Program-made: the position numbers and the translations under genes
Notes under the pieces: model-generated
Databases searched by the model: none
Seen by the model: the letters and a program-made list of their open reading frames with translations, nothing else
What the model was told of the DNA's origin: nothing
NCBI GenBank assembly: GCA_965263325.1
Contig: CBDHGY010000002.1
Location: 1,364,001 to 1,428,000, forward strand
DNA: 64,000 bases
From: CBDHGY01 sp965263325
GTDB taxonomy: Bacteria; Pseudomonadota; Alphaproteobacteria; Caulobacterales; Hyphomonadaceae
Reading direction: 5' to 3'
Shown: in pieces, positions 17,906 to 27,126 of the stretch
Numbering within the stretch: position 1 is the stretch's first letter
How the letters are laid out: every line of letters starts with the position of its first letter

Positions 17906-20551
17906 CTAAGCTTCAAGCGCTGCGCGAACAGCGTTCAGGGCATCTTCGGCTTTCGAGCCATCAGGACCACCGGCTTGCGCCATGTCCGGGCGCCCACCGC
18001 CGCCTTTTCCGCCAACCGCTGCGCTGGCAACGCGCACGAGATCCACAGCAGAATATTTGTCTGTCAGGTCCTTCGTGACGCCGACCGACACGGCTGCCTT
18101 GCCATCATTCACGCCGACGAACACCGCGATACCAGAGCCAAGCTGCGTTTTTGCTTCATCCACAAGACCGCGAAGATCTTTACCGCCAACGCCTTCGGCA
18201 ACGCGGGCGATGAGTTTGATGCCCCCGATCTCTTCAGGACCAGACGGCGCACCTGCAGCGCCGCCCATGGCAAGCTTCTTTTTTGTCTCGGCGAGTTCGC
18301 GCTCTAAATGCCGGCGCTCATCATTGATCGCCGCGACTTTTTTGCCGACGTCTTTCAGCGGAACTTTAAGCTGCTCAGACAAATCGAGCGCCACTTGAGC
18401 GCGCGCTTTCATGAAGCGTAACGCTTCCCCGCCGGTTGCTGCTTCAATACGGCGGACACCTGCTGAAACGCCCCCTTCAGACATAATCGCGAATACGGCA
18501 ATATCGCCGGTACGCTCAACATGCGTACCGCCGCAAAGCTCCACAGAGTAAGGCGTACCTCCTTCACCAAGGTCAGCGCCCATGCTCAGCACCCGCACCT
18601 CATCTCCGTATTTTTCGCCAAAGAGCGCGAGTGCTCCAGCCTCGATAGCTTTGTCCGGTGCCATGGACTTGATGCCCACTTCTGCGTTCTGACGGATCAC
18701 GGCATTCACCTGATCCTCGATGGCCTCAATCTCGGCGGCCGTAACGGGCGCGCCGTGAGAGAAGTCAAACCGCAAACGGTCTTCCTCAACCAGACTACCT
18801 TTTTGCGTGACATGCTCTCCAAGCACACTGCGCAGCGCGGCATGAAGCAAGTGTGTTGCAGAGTGATTGGCCATTATGCGCTTGCGGCGGTCGCGGCGCG
18901 CATGCAGTTCAGCTGTCGCCCCCGTTTCGACCACGGCACTCAGCTCGCCGATATGCACGTGAAGGCCGCCGGCGCGTTTCTGAACATCTGAAACCGTAAA
19001 ACGCACCCCGTTTTCAAAAACGATATCGCCGTGATCGCCAGCCTGGCCGCCGCTTTCCGCGTAAAACGGCGTTTGGTCAAATACGAGTTCGGCGGGCCCG
19101 GCCTTGCCTGTATCTGTTGATGCCCCATTCTGAACAATCGCCAATAACTTGCCTGCGCCGCGTGTCCCCTCATACCCGGTAAAGGCGGTATCCCCGTGCG
19201 CCGAATGAATATCAAACCAGACCGTGTCTGTCGCTGCGTCGCCTGACGCGAACCCGCCCTGCCGGGATCTTTCTCTCTGTTCTTCGAGCGCAGTTTCGTA
19301 ACCAGCCGTATCCACCGTCATCCCCCGGCCGCGCAAAATATCCTGCGTGAGATCAAGCGGAAACCCGTAGGTATCATTCAAAGTGAAGGCGACGTCGCCC
19401 GGCAGCTCTCCGCCGTCCGGCAGGCCAGCGGCAGCTTCCTCCAGAAGACCAAGCCCGTTTGCGAGCGTGCGGCGGAACCGCGTCTCTTCTTGCTCAAGCG
19501 CAGATTCGATGGCGGTTTGTGCGCGCGAAAGCTCGGGATAGGCGTCTCCCATTTCCGCTACGAGAGCGGGGGTTAACTTATGCATGAGCGGCTCGCGCCC
19601 GCCAAGCAAATGACCGTGACGCATAGCGCGGCGCATAATGCGGCGCAGCACATATCCCCGTCCTTCATTTGACGGCAAAACGCCATCCGCGATGAGAAAA
19701 GCGCTTGTTCTCAAATGGTCCGCAATCACGCGGAATGATGCGATATTTTCATCGCTTGTTTTCAAACCATAGACATCTTCTTCCGCCGCGATGAGGCTCA
19801 GGAACAAATCTGTTTCGTAGTTGTTGTGCTTGCCTTGCAAAAGCGCGGCAACGCGTTCCAGCCCCATACCGGTATCAATGCTTGGTTTTGGCAGATCCTC
19901 TCGTTTGCCTTTCGCGATCTGCTCAAACTGCATGAAGACGAGATTCCAGATCTCGATAAAGCGATCGCCATCTTCATCCGGGCTGCCAGGTGGGCCGCCA
20001 GGAATTCCTTCGCCGTGATCATAGAATATTTCCGAACACGGCCCGCAAGGACCCGTATCGCCCATCGACCAGAAATTATCAGATGTTGGAATGCGAATAA
20101 TCTTGCTGTCTGAAAATCCAGAGACTTTCTTCCAGATTTCAGCGGCTTGTTCATCTTCGGAAAATACCGTGACGAGAAGTTTTTCTGGCGACAGTCCCAG
20201 CTCTTTCGTCACATATTCCCAGCCAAATGCGATTGCTTCGTCTTTGAAGTAATCACCAAATGAAAAATTGCCGAGCATCTCGAAGAATGTGTGGTGACGA
20301 GCGGTATACCCGACATTGTCGAGGTCATTATGTTTACCGCCTGCCCGAACGCACTTTTGCGACGTTGTCGCGCGCGGGGCAAATGGGGTCTCGGCCCCGG
20401 TAAAAATATTCTTGAACGGCACCATGCCCGCATTGACAAAAAGCAGCGTGGGATCGTTTTCCGGCACAAGTGGAGCAGATGGGCGGCGCTTATGCCCGTT
20501 CTTCTCGAAATAAGACAGAAAGCTTTCGCGAAGCTGGTTGACGCTTATCAT
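17906..20551 (-). CDS. alaS: alanyl-tRNA synthetase
   Basis: The protein has 881 residues, the usual size. The class II catalytic core is at the N-terminus (FVNAGMVPFKNIF, RHHTFFEMLGNFSFGDYF, GPCGPCSEI). The editing domain has HSATHLLHAALR and CGGTHV, and the C-Ala region closes the protein. It charges tRNA-Ala and clears mischarged Ser or Gly. MISVNQLRESF at 20551 is the standard family start; a longer open frame reaches 20683. It lies downstream of recA in the same orientation, a common alphaproteobacterial order. Confidence 0.97.
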   Translation of the reverse strand: MISVNQLRESFLSYFEKNGHKRRPSAPLVPENDPTLLFVNAGMVPFKNIFTGAETPFAPRATTSQKCVRAGGKHNDLDNVGYTARHHTFFEMLGNFSFGDYFKDEAIAFGWEYVTKELGLSPEKLLVTVFSEDEQAAEIWKKVSGFSDSKIIRIPTSDNFWSMGDTGPCGPCSEIFYDHGEGIPGGPPGSPDEDGDRFIEIWNLVFMQFEQIAKGKREDLPKPSIDTGMGLERVAALLQGKHNNYETDLFLSLIAAEEDVYGLKTSDENIASFRVIADHLRTSAFLIADGVLPSNEGRGYVLRRIMRRAMRHGHLLGGREPLMHKLTPALVAEMGDAYPELSRAQTAIESALEQEETRFRRTLANGLGLLEEAAAGLPDGGELPGDVAFTLNDTYGFPLDLTQDILRGRGMTVDTAGYETALEEQRERSRQGGFASGDAATDTVWFDIHSAHGDTAFTGYEGTRGAGKLLAIVQNGASTDTGKAGPAELVFDQTPFYAESGGQAGDHGDIVFENGVRFTVSDVQKRAGGLHVHIGELSAVVETGATAELHARRDRRKRIMANHSATHLLHAALRSVLGEHVTQKGSLVEEDRLRFDFSHGAPVTAAEIEAIEDQVNAVIRQNAEVGIKSMAPDKAIEAGALALFGEKYGDEVRVLSMGADLGEGGTPYSVELCGGTHVERTGDIAVFAIMSEGGVSAGVRRIEAATGGEALRFMKARAQVALDLSEQLKVPLKDVGKKVAAINDERRHLERELAETKKKLAMGGAAGAPSGPEEIGGIKLIARVAEGVGGKDLRGLVDEAKTQLGSGIAVFVGVNDGKAAVSVGVTKDLTDKYSAVDLVRVASAAVGGKGGGGRPDMAQAGGPDGSKAEDALNAVRAALEA

Positions 20552-20698
20552 GTGATTCAGACTGCCTTCGGCTGCTTTGGATAGTACGAAATCGGCCTGG
20601 CATGCGAGGAAACACACCAGACCGACACCATATAAAGCTGCTTCGGGGCTGCGCCAAGCCGCGGGCAAAGTGGCCTCGCGCAATGGGAGGGGTGAGGG

Positions 20699-21793
20699 TT
20701 ACCCTTCGGCAGCTTCTGGCAGGTCTTCTTCCCCATCATCTTCCTGCGCGCCAGTCAGCATTTCATCGGCGAGAAGACCAGCATTCCGGCGGATCTTTTC
20801 TTCGATTTCTGCAGCAATGGTGGGGTTTTCTTTGAGGAATTGACGGGTCTTTTCTTTGCCCTGTCCAAGGCGCTGGTCGCCGTAGGAGTACCAGGAACCG
20901 GATTTCTCAACGATATCGCCTTTTACGCCGAGATCGATGAGCTCGCCCATTTTCGAAATACCTTCGCCGTAAATGATATCGAACTCGACCTGACGGAAAG
21001 GCGGAGCAACCTTATTCTTCACGACTTTCACGCGGGTCTGGTTGCCAACAACTTCGTCGCGGTCTTTCAGCTGTCCGATCCGGCGAATATCAAGACGTAC
21101 AGAAGAATAGAATTTTAGCGCATTGCCGCCTGTTGTTGTCTCAGGTGAGCCAAACATCACGCCAATCTTCATCCGGATCTGGTTGATAAAGATCACCATC
21201 GTATTTGATTTCGATATGGATCCTGTGAGCTTACGTAGCGCCTGGCTCATCAACCGTGCTTGAAGGCCCGGCAGGCTGTCACCCATTTCACCTTCGAGTT
21301 CTGCGCGCGGCGTGAGGGCTGCCACACTGTCAATGACCAGCAAATCTACCGCACCTGAGCGCACCAGAGTGTCTGCGATCTCCAGCGCCTGTTCACCGGT
21401 ATCTGGCTGAGAGATCAATAGATCATCCAGATCCACACCGAGCTTTCCCGCATAGACGGGATCAAGCGCATGTTCAGCATCAATAAAGGCGCATACGCCG
21501 CCATTCTTCTGAGCTTCCGCGACCGAGTGGAGCGAGAGCGTGGTTTTACCAGACGATTCTGGTCCATAAATCTCAATGATCCGCCCTTTTGGCAGACCGC
21601 CAATGCCAAGCGCGATGTCGAGACCAAGCGAGCCGGTTGAGACCGCTTCAATATCCATCGTCGTCTTGTCACCCAAACGCATGATTGAGCCTTTGCCAAA
21701 TGACCGCTCAATATTTCCTAGCGCTGTCTCAAGAGCTTTCTGCTTGTCCACGTTTGCTTCCTTATCCACGAGTTTCAGCGCTGGTTTGGGCAT
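20699..21793 (-). CDS. recA: recombinase RecA
   Basis: The 364-residue protein shows Walker A GPESSGKTT, Walker B LLVIDSVAAL, and the L1/L2 DNA-binding loop regions (SLPGLQARLMSQALRK, GSPETTTGGNALKFYSS). The acidic C-terminus is normal for RecA. It forms filaments on single-stranded DNA for homologous recombination and triggers LexA self-cleavage in the SOS response. A strong palindrome about 80 bases upstream may be its operator. Confidence 0.98.
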   Translation of the reverse strand: MPKPALKLVDKEANVDKQKALETALGNIERSFGKGSIMRLGDKTTMDIEAVSTGSLGLDIALGIGGLPKGRIIEIYGPESSGKTTLSLHSVAEAQKNGGVCAFIDAEHALDPVYAGKLGVDLDDLLISQPDTGEQALEIADTLVRSGAVDLLVIDSVAALTPRAELEGEMGDSLPGLQARLMSQALRKLTGSISKSNTMVIFINQIRMKIGVMFGSPETTTGGNALKFYSSVRLDIRRIGQLKDRDEVVGNQTRVKVVKNKVAPPFRQVEFDIIYGEGISKMGELIDLGVKGDIVEKSGSWYSYGDQRLGQGKEKTRQFLKENPTIAAEIEEKIRRNAGLLADEMLTGAQEDDGEEDLPEAAEG

Positions 21794-21870
21794 GAGTCTT
21801 ATCCTTTTTTCAATCGTCTACGGCAAGAAAGATCGGCTGCCGCTTCGCCTCATTGCGCATTTTGTACCAC

Positions 21871-21891
21871 ATTTGTTCCGCAAGAACAAAT
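21871..21891. promoter_or_regulatory. 21-base palindrome upstream of recA, candidate SOS operator
   Basis: ATTTGTTC and GAACAAAT are perfect 8-base inverted arms around the spacer CGCAA, 78 bases before the recA start. The position suits a LexA operator. The arrangement GTTC-N5-GAAC differs from the usual alphaproteobacterial direct repeat GTTC-N7-GTTC, so another regulator is possible. Confidence 0.45.
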
Positions 21892-22037
21892 AGTGAATAT
21901 AAATATTTTTGGGTCCTACAATATGTGGTGAGTGCTGACGCGAGAGACCTCAACATCTTCTCAAACCAGCAGCGAATCATATGGGAAGTCGAGATGAATG
22001 TTGTCTTGATGTCCTGAAACTTTAAGAGTGCCGGCGC

Positions 22038-22610
22038 ATGAACACAGCCAGCCATATCATTGTCGCAAGCGCGGCGCTTTCTAGAGAAAATGCCCCCTCG
22101 CGCAACCGCGCCATCATCGCCGGTGCCCTCATTCCCGACTTTTCGATCTATGTTATGAGTGTTTGGGCGCTTGCGACCGGACGGATGAATGAAGACCTCT
22201 GGCAGGTTACTTATTGGCAGGAACCCTGGCAGATACTCGGCGCGATCACGAATTCCGTCCCCCTTGCGCTTCTATTGCTGGCGATTGGTCTCTGGCGCAG
22301 ATGGACGGTGCTTAGCGTGTTGGCAGGTGCAATGGTGATCCATGCGGGCCTCGATTTTCCGGTGCATGCCGATGATGCGCATCGCCATTTCTGGCCGGTC
22401 AGCGACTGGCGCTTTCACTCCCCCTTATCCTATTGGGACCGAGATCATTATGGATTCTGGGGCGGACTGCTGGACTTTACCTGTATGTTTGCCGGGATCG
22501 CGCTTCTCTGGCACCGGTTCCAAGCGCGATGGGTTCGAATCCTGCTTGGCGGTTTGGCGGCGCTCGCAGCACTCTTTGTCGCAATTATGATCGGCTCTAC
22601 CGCTGCATGA
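22038..22610 (+). CDS. membrane protein resembling YdjM-type metal-dependent hydrolases
   Basis: The protein has 190 residues and about four to five hydrophobic segments. Conserved-looking polar residues cluster at HIIVASA near the start, GALIPDFSI (residues 29-37) and HAGLDFPVHADDAHRHFWP. This HxxxDFPxHxDDxHRH pattern suggests a metal site inside a membrane protein, as proposed for the YdjM/DUF457 group. Function is unknown. Its stop lies 2 bases from the stop of the convergent DUF3429 gene. The ribosome binding site is weak (AAGAG). Confidence 0.65.
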   Translation: MNTASHIIVASAALSRENAPSRNRAIIAGALIPDFSIYVMSVWALATGRMNEDLWQVTYWQEPWQILGAITNSVPLALLLLAIGLWRRWTVLSVLAGAMVIHAGLDFPVHADDAHRHFWPVSDWRFHSPLSYWDRDHYGFWGGLLDFTCMFAGIALLWHRFQARWVRILLGGLAALAALFVAIMIGSTAA

Positions 22611-22611
22611 C

Positions 22612-23070
22612 TTAGCTCAGCCCCAACATCAAACAACTCACAACGATGATCGTAAGCGTCAGGCGCAGCCGCATCCACCATGCTGGCGCGAGCCCCCAAT
22701 TTGAAAACAATTTGTCTAGCGTCAGCAGAAAAACGAAACCGGTAATAAGTGCGTAGGTTGCGGAGACATTCCCGCCACCAACCGCAAAGAAAACCCAGAG
22801 CGCTGGCACAACCGAGAGCGCGTAACATAAAGCCTGTCGCTCGCCGGCCCTGGTCGCAAACCCCCATAGAACGCCAGACATGAAACTGAGTATGATCGAT
22901 CCATAGGCCACCTGCACATAAGGGCCGTAAAAGCGCGGCCCAAGCCAGTCCGGCACATAGGCGTTCACGCCTGGATACCATGTGCTGATGACACCCCACA
23001 TAAACGGTAGTGTGCCAGCAAGGCCGAGCAAAAGTGCGCTGTTGGGAATTTTTGTCGGGTTCTGAGACAT
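22612..23070 (-). CDS. DUF3429 (TMEM69-like) membrane protein
   Basis: The 152-residue protein has five predicted membrane helices and the DUF3429 features GLAGTLPF at the start, YGSIILSFMSGVLWGF in the middle and a closing helix. Family function is unknown; eukaryotic homologues are mitochondrial. ATG at 23070 is chosen because the upstream frame to 23124 would run into the preceding SDR gene. Confidence 0.8.
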   Translation of the reverse strand: MSQNPTKIPNSALLLGLAGTLPFMWGVISTWYPGVNAYVPDWLGPRFYGPYVQVAYGSIILSFMSGVLWGFATRAGERQALCYALSVVPALWVFFAVGGGNVSATYALITGFVFLLTLDKLFSNWGLAPAWWMRLRLTLTIIVVSCLMLGLS

Positions 23071-23104
23071 ATCAGATAGGTATTTAGCGCTCTTGCTAGA
23101 GACC

Positions 23105-23944
23105 TCAATCAAACCGGCCGTCATCGACGATTGCCTGATAGTCCGCCTGAAGCCGCGTCAGCCGCGCATCGAAGGCTTGCTTCATATCAGAATGCGTGAA
23201 GATGTGCATGCGGTTCGCCTCGACGCAATCTGCGACCCATTCGCCGACCGCGACCGGATCGATACCAGCATCAATTACGTGCATCAAAAACTGATATTGC
23301 GGGGTTTGTTTTGCTTCTTCCACCGTCATAGCGCCTGACGGGCGTTCAAACCCGGTATTGTGAATGTTGGTCTTCACCCAGCCGGGACACAGGCAACTGA
23401 CGCCAATCTTATGCTCAGCAAGTTCGGCTGCAACCGCCTCGCTATAGCCCACAACCGCAAACTTCGTTGCCGTATAGGGGGCCATTCCAGGCGGCGCGGC
23501 GTGTCCCGCGATGCTGGCCGTGTTGACGAAATGCCCGCCTTCACCGTGTGATTTAATCAGCGGGGTAAACACCTCGGTTCCGTAAACGACGCCCATCAAG
23601 TTGATGTCGACGATCCAGCGCCAGTCCTCAATTGGGATAGCGCCGGTTTCACCACCAATGGCAACGCCAGCATTGTTCACGACGATGTGCACTTTTCCGA
23701 ACCGGTCGATTGTCTCGTCCGCTGCACGACGAATAGCCTCAACCTTAGCGACATCGCAAACGACGCTGCTGATCTCGGCATTGGTTTCTGCACGGAGTTT
23801 TTCTGCTGCCGCTGCAACCGCCTCTTCATTGATATCGGCCAGCATTACGTTCGCGCCGCGATTGGCCAGCGCCCGCGCCATGCCGATACCGAGCCCCCCG
23901 CCGCCGCCGGTGACGAACGCCGTTTTTCCGGAAATGTCTGTCAT
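23105..23944 (-). CDS. short-chain dehydrogenase/reductase
   Basis: The protein has 279 residues. The Rossmann motif TGGGGGLGIGMARAL (12-26), NNAGVAIG, the catalytic Ser in NTASIAG and YTATKFA make this a classical SDR. The Asp after the second strand (MLADINE) favours NAD(H). It reduces or oxidises an alcohol or carbonyl of unknown identity. Start at 23944 begins 10 bases after the preceding TonB-like gene, suggesting cotranscription. Confidence 0.88.
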   Translation of the reverse strand: MTDISGKTAFVTGGGGGLGIGMARALANRGANVMLADINEEAVAAAAEKLRAETNAEISSVVCDVAKVEAIRRAADETIDRFGKVHIVVNNAGVAIGGETGAIPIEDWRWIVDINLMGVVYGTEVFTPLIKSHGEGGHFVNTASIAGHAAPPGMAPYTATKFAVVGYSEAVAAELAEHKIGVSCLCPGWVKTNIHNTGFERPSGAMTVEEAKQTPQYQFLMHVIDAGIDPVAVGEWVADCVEANRMHIFTHSDMKQAFDARLTRLQADYQAIVDDGRFD

Positions 23945-23954
23945 TTTTTTCAGC

Positions 23955-24368
23955 TTACTCCAACGAAAACTCAATGGGATACACTACATCGCATCGCCAC
24001 TGTTTTTCTCCGTTAATAATTTTGGGAGCAAAGGTGACTCTGCCCATCGCACGAATGCTCGCTTTGAGATAGTCAACGGTCAAATCTGAATTCTCATCGG
24101 CGATACAACTGCCATCTATGTTATCAACCTTCCCGCTTGGCTTAACATCGAACACCATTTCGCATTGAGCCTGCAAGTCGCCCAACTCTTTGGTTCCCGG
24201 AGACCGCTTCCACTTCTCCACCAATTCGGCACGCGCTTCGGAGTAAGTCGAGCAAGGTTTGCCGCTCGAATTCTGTTCGATATCACCGAGCTGCGCAGAG
24301 CTCTGCTGCGCCAGAGCTCCATCGCTCATACACCATGCAATACATATTAAAACCGAGAATAAACGCAT
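23955..24368 (-). CDS. secreted protein with TonB C-terminal-like domain
   Basis: The protein has 137 residues. A signal peptide (MRLFSVLICIAWCMSDGALA) is followed by a short linker and a domain shaped like the TonB C-terminus: CEMVFDVKPSGKVDNI, then FAPKIINGEKQW and the closing YPIEFSLE. It has no Pro-rich spacer and no membrane anchor beyond the signal peptide, so it is not a full energy transducer. A periplasmic binding role is likely. Four Cys suggest disulfides. Confidence 0.6.
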   Translation of the reverse strand: MRLFSVLICIAWCMSDGALAQQSSAQLGDIEQNSSGKPCSTYSEARAELVEKWKRSPGTKELGDLQAQCEMVFDVKPSGKVDNIDGSCIADENSDLTVDYLKASIRAMGRVTFAPKIINGEKQWRCDVVYPIEFSLE

Positions 24369-24390
24369 GCATTGGCCTAAATTTTTTTCG

Positions 24391-25383
24391 TTATGCCGGA
24401 ACAGGTGCACCTTTCAGGAAACCCGCCAGACGCGAATTGATGATGTCGTCGGCTTCTTTCATGATCCGGTCGATAAGTTCCTGGCAGGTCGGGATATCAT
24501 TGATGAGACCGGCAACCATACCGCACGACCAAGCACCGGCATCCATATCGCCTTCCATCATGATGCGCGGATAAACGCCCGCAACCTCTTCAATGATGTC
24601 TTCGAATTTCAGGTCCGCGCCGAGGGATTTTTCTTTCTCCAGCAGGCGCTCAACCGCCGCATTGGTCAGCACGCGCTCTGTGTTGCGGAGCGGGCGCATG
24701 ACGAGGCGTGTATCAAGCTCTGATGCAGCAACAATCGCTTGCTTTACATTCTCATGCACCGGCGCTTCTTTCGTCGCGATAAAACGTGTGCCCATATTCA
24801 TGCCGTCTGCGCCCATGGCGAGCGACGCGACAAGTGAGCGACCATCGGCCTGGCCACCTGAAGAGACAAACGGGATCTCGAGCTCATCGGCCGCGCGCGG
24901 CAGCAGGATCATGTTTGGAATGTCATCCTCGCCCGGGTGACCCCCGCACTCAAACCCGTCAACCGACACCGCATCACAGCCAATCGATTGTGCTTTCAGC
25001 GCGTGGCGCACCGCCGTACATTTATGGATGACCTTGATCCCGGCATCTTTCAGCGCCGGCAGAACAGCAGACGGATTGTTGCCCGCCGTCTCGACGGCCT
25101 TCACGCCGCTATCGATGATGACTTTGATGATCGCCGGATAGTCAGGCGCATTTACCGTTGGCAGGAACGTGACGTTCACGCAGAGCGGCTTGTCGGTCAT
25201 ATCCTGAGCCTTGGCGATTTCATTGGCGAGATCACCCGGTGTTTTCTGTGTCAGCGCGGTGATCGTGCCAAGCCCGCCCGCATTCGAGACAGCTGCCGCC
25301 ATTTCTGCAAAGCCAACATAGTGCATGCCGCCCTGAATAATCGGGTGCTCGATGCCGAACATTTCTGTGATGGCTGTTTTCAT
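24391..25383 (-). CDS. nitronate monooxygenase/NPD-like FMN enzyme
   Basis: The 330-residue TIM-barrel flavoenzyme shows HPIIQGGM at the N-terminus, GGLGTI, the VSVDGFECGGHPGED glycine-rich segment and SSGGQADGRS for FMN phosphate binding. The family includes nitronate monooxygenases and FabK-like enoyl reductases. The His in ECGGH matches the catalytic His of class I NMOs. GGAGG precedes the ATG at 25383. The physiological substrate is unknown. Confidence 0.87.
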   Translation of the reverse strand: MKTAITEMFGIEHPIIQGGMHYVGFAEMAAAVSNAGGLGTITALTQKTPGDLANEIAKAQDMTDKPLCVNVTFLPTVNAPDYPAIIKVIIDSGVKAVETAGNNPSAVLPALKDAGIKVIHKCTAVRHALKAQSIGCDAVSVDGFECGGHPGEDDIPNMILLPRAADELEIPFVSSGGQADGRSLVASLAMGADGMNMGTRFIATKEAPVHENVKQAIVAASELDTRLVMRPLRNTERVLTNAAVERLLEKEKSLGADLKFEDIIEEVAGVYPRIMMEGDMDAGAWSCGMVAGLINDIPTCQELIDRIMKEADDIINSRLAGFLKGAPVPA

Positions 25384-25480
25384 GGGGCTTTCCTCCAAAG
25401 TGTCTGAGGAAGATATGCCCTAAAGTAAGCCCGTCCAGCAAGGCGTGACGAAGCGGAAAGAGTGCGATATTGCCTCGGAC

Positions 25481-26233
25481 ATGACACATATCCTGTTCAT
25501 TCATGGCGTGCCGGACACACCGCATGTGTGGGGACCGTTGATTTCATCGCTTGGCCTGAAGCCTGCGGACTATTCCGCCCCTGCCCTTCCCGGCTTTGGC
25601 AGTCCGCGCCCTGATGGCTTTGCGGCCACGAAGGACGCTTATGCCGACTGGCTGATATCGGAGATGGAAGCGGCGGCAAACAATAGCGCCGGCCCCATCC
25701 ATATTTTCGGACATGATTGGGGCGCCCTCCTCACCTTGCGCGCCTGCGCGCTGCGGCCAGATCTTGTCGCAAGCTGGGCGGTCTCAAACGCCGTAATTGA
25801 TAGCGAGTATCGCGGTCACCGGATGGCACGGCTTTGGGCAACGCCGCTGGTGGGCGAGTTCGTTATGCTCGGCTTGCGCAACCCGGAACGCATGGCAACC
25901 GCGCTTGCAGAGGCTGGAATGCCTGCGGAGATGGCAACTCATGAAGCTGCCCATATCGACAAGACCATGCGCCAATGCATCCTGAAACTTTATCGCTCAG
26001 CGCGCGGCCTCCGTTTCTCCGGAGACTGGGAAAGTGAACTCACCAATCTGCCGAAGCGCGGAAAACTCATCTGGGGAGAAAACGATCCTTATGTTGACCT
26101 GTCGGTTGCGCAGCGTTTCTCGGATCGGTGGATGTTCCCGCTGCATATGGTGCGCGGCGCGGGGCACTGGGCGATTGCCGAACGCCCGGCGGAAGTGGCT
26201 GCGCAGCTCGAAGGGTTGTGGCGATACCCTTGA
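25481..26233 (+). CDS. alpha/beta hydrolase, epoxide hydrolase/dehalogenase type
   Basis: The protein has 250 residues. HGVPDTPHVW forms the oxyanion region and FGHDWGALL places Asp79 as nucleophile, as in epoxide hydrolases and haloalkane dehalogenases rather than the Ser of esterases. WGENDPYV and GAGHWAIAERP supply the acid and His. The substrate is not known. ATG at 25481 is preferred over a GTG at 25445 since the protein then begins directly at the first strand. Confidence 0.82.
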   Translation: MTHILFIHGVPDTPHVWGPLISSLGLKPADYSAPALPGFGSPRPDGFAATKDAYADWLISEMEAAANNSAGPIHIFGHDWGALLTLRACALRPDLVASWAVSNAVIDSEYRGHRMARLWATPLVGEFVMLGLRNPERMATALAEAGMPAEMATHEAAHIDKTMRQCILKLYRSARGLRFSGDWESELTNLPKRGKLIWGENDPYVDLSVAQRFSDRWMFPLHMVRGAGHWAIAERPAEVAAQLEGLWRYP

Positions 26234-26829
26234 GGGGCGATTTTCCTAAGCGCATTCACCGTCATGGTTTTGATATTTATGAGCGAATTTGGCCCATTAT
26301 TTCCGCCGTAGTGATTTCGGTCAATGACGGCTCTCGGTGTCCCGGGATACGTCAGAATTTTAAAGGCACGCTGCAAAATTTCGCCAGATGTAGACATACG
26401 CATAGGGAGGGAAGTGATTGGAATAATATCGTTTCAGTCATCGAGATATTTAGGCGCTGGTCTAAATACTGATTGTCGAGCGTTGGCGGTAGTTACCTGT
26501 ATAGAGTTATCAAAAACATAGGCGCTGCAAATAAAAGTGATTGTGCTGGATGTAATTTCCAAATTAGTCACTATGTACAATGCGGGACTGATCGGCCTGC
26601 GCTTTGTAAGCTTATTCAGTCTCAATCTTGATAATATGCCTACACTTTTGTAGTTCGTAGTGAGCACGCCATAGGATAATCCTACTGGGATCGTTTCCGA
26701 ACATTCTACATCCATACATTTTATTACAGTCAGCGGCGACACTCGAAGCTGTCTTTGTTTGAATTGTCGATCCTAAGCTGGCGAGCATGTTTGCCATGTC
26801 GCTGCAATACCGCAGAAAGCAACATAACA
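26234..26829. other. gene-poor AT-rich stretch
   Basis: About 600 bases contain only short open frames that lack ribosome binding sites and coherent protein sequence. The base composition is clearly more AT-rich than the neighbouring genes. It may be a decayed or acquired segment or hold regulatory RNA; I cannot identify anything specific in it. Confidence 0.5.
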
Positions 26830-27126
26830 ATGAAAAACCGGATTACGAAAATGAAGGTTTCATTTCACTATAGCTTCTCATTGAAAAGCACCAAAGGCGA
26901 ATGGCCCGCCGGAGAATACACCATTGAAACTGAAGAAGAGCCGTTGGATATCGCCTCCTTCCTTGCTTACAGAAGAATAGCTACGACCATGATTGTTCGC
27001 CCAGAAAAGGGACGGTCGGGAGCCACTCACTTTTTGGATATTGATCCGAAAGAACTCAAAGATGCCCTCGCGCGCGACAAGGAAAAGTTTGAGCGCGAGC
27101 AACTCGATGGGGGAATTTCAACATGA
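26830..27126 (+). CDS. hypothetical small protein coupled to the Cys-repeat protein
   Basis: The protein has 98 residues, is charged and has no signal peptide or membrane segment. It shows a strand-rich start (MKVSFHYSFSLKSTKGEW) and an amphipathic, acidic/basic C-terminal helix (LKDALARDKEKFEREQ). No family is recognised. The stop TGA overlaps the next ATG (ATGA), typical of translational coupling, which supports that both are real genes. Confidence 0.6.
   Translation: MKNRITKMKVSFHYSFSLKSTKGEWPAGEYTIETEEEPLDIASFLAYRRIATTMIVRPEKGRSGATHFLDIDPKELKDALARDKEKFEREQLDGGIST

Noticed and set aside
26089..26403. 104-codon minus-strand open frame over the end of the alpha/beta hydrolase
   Set aside because: More than half lies antisense to the conserved His end of the hydrolase and its sequence is not coherent.
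26434..26742. 102-codon minus-strand open frame in the gene-poor stretch
   Set aside because: No start signal, no recognisable fold and an unusual composition; likely chance.
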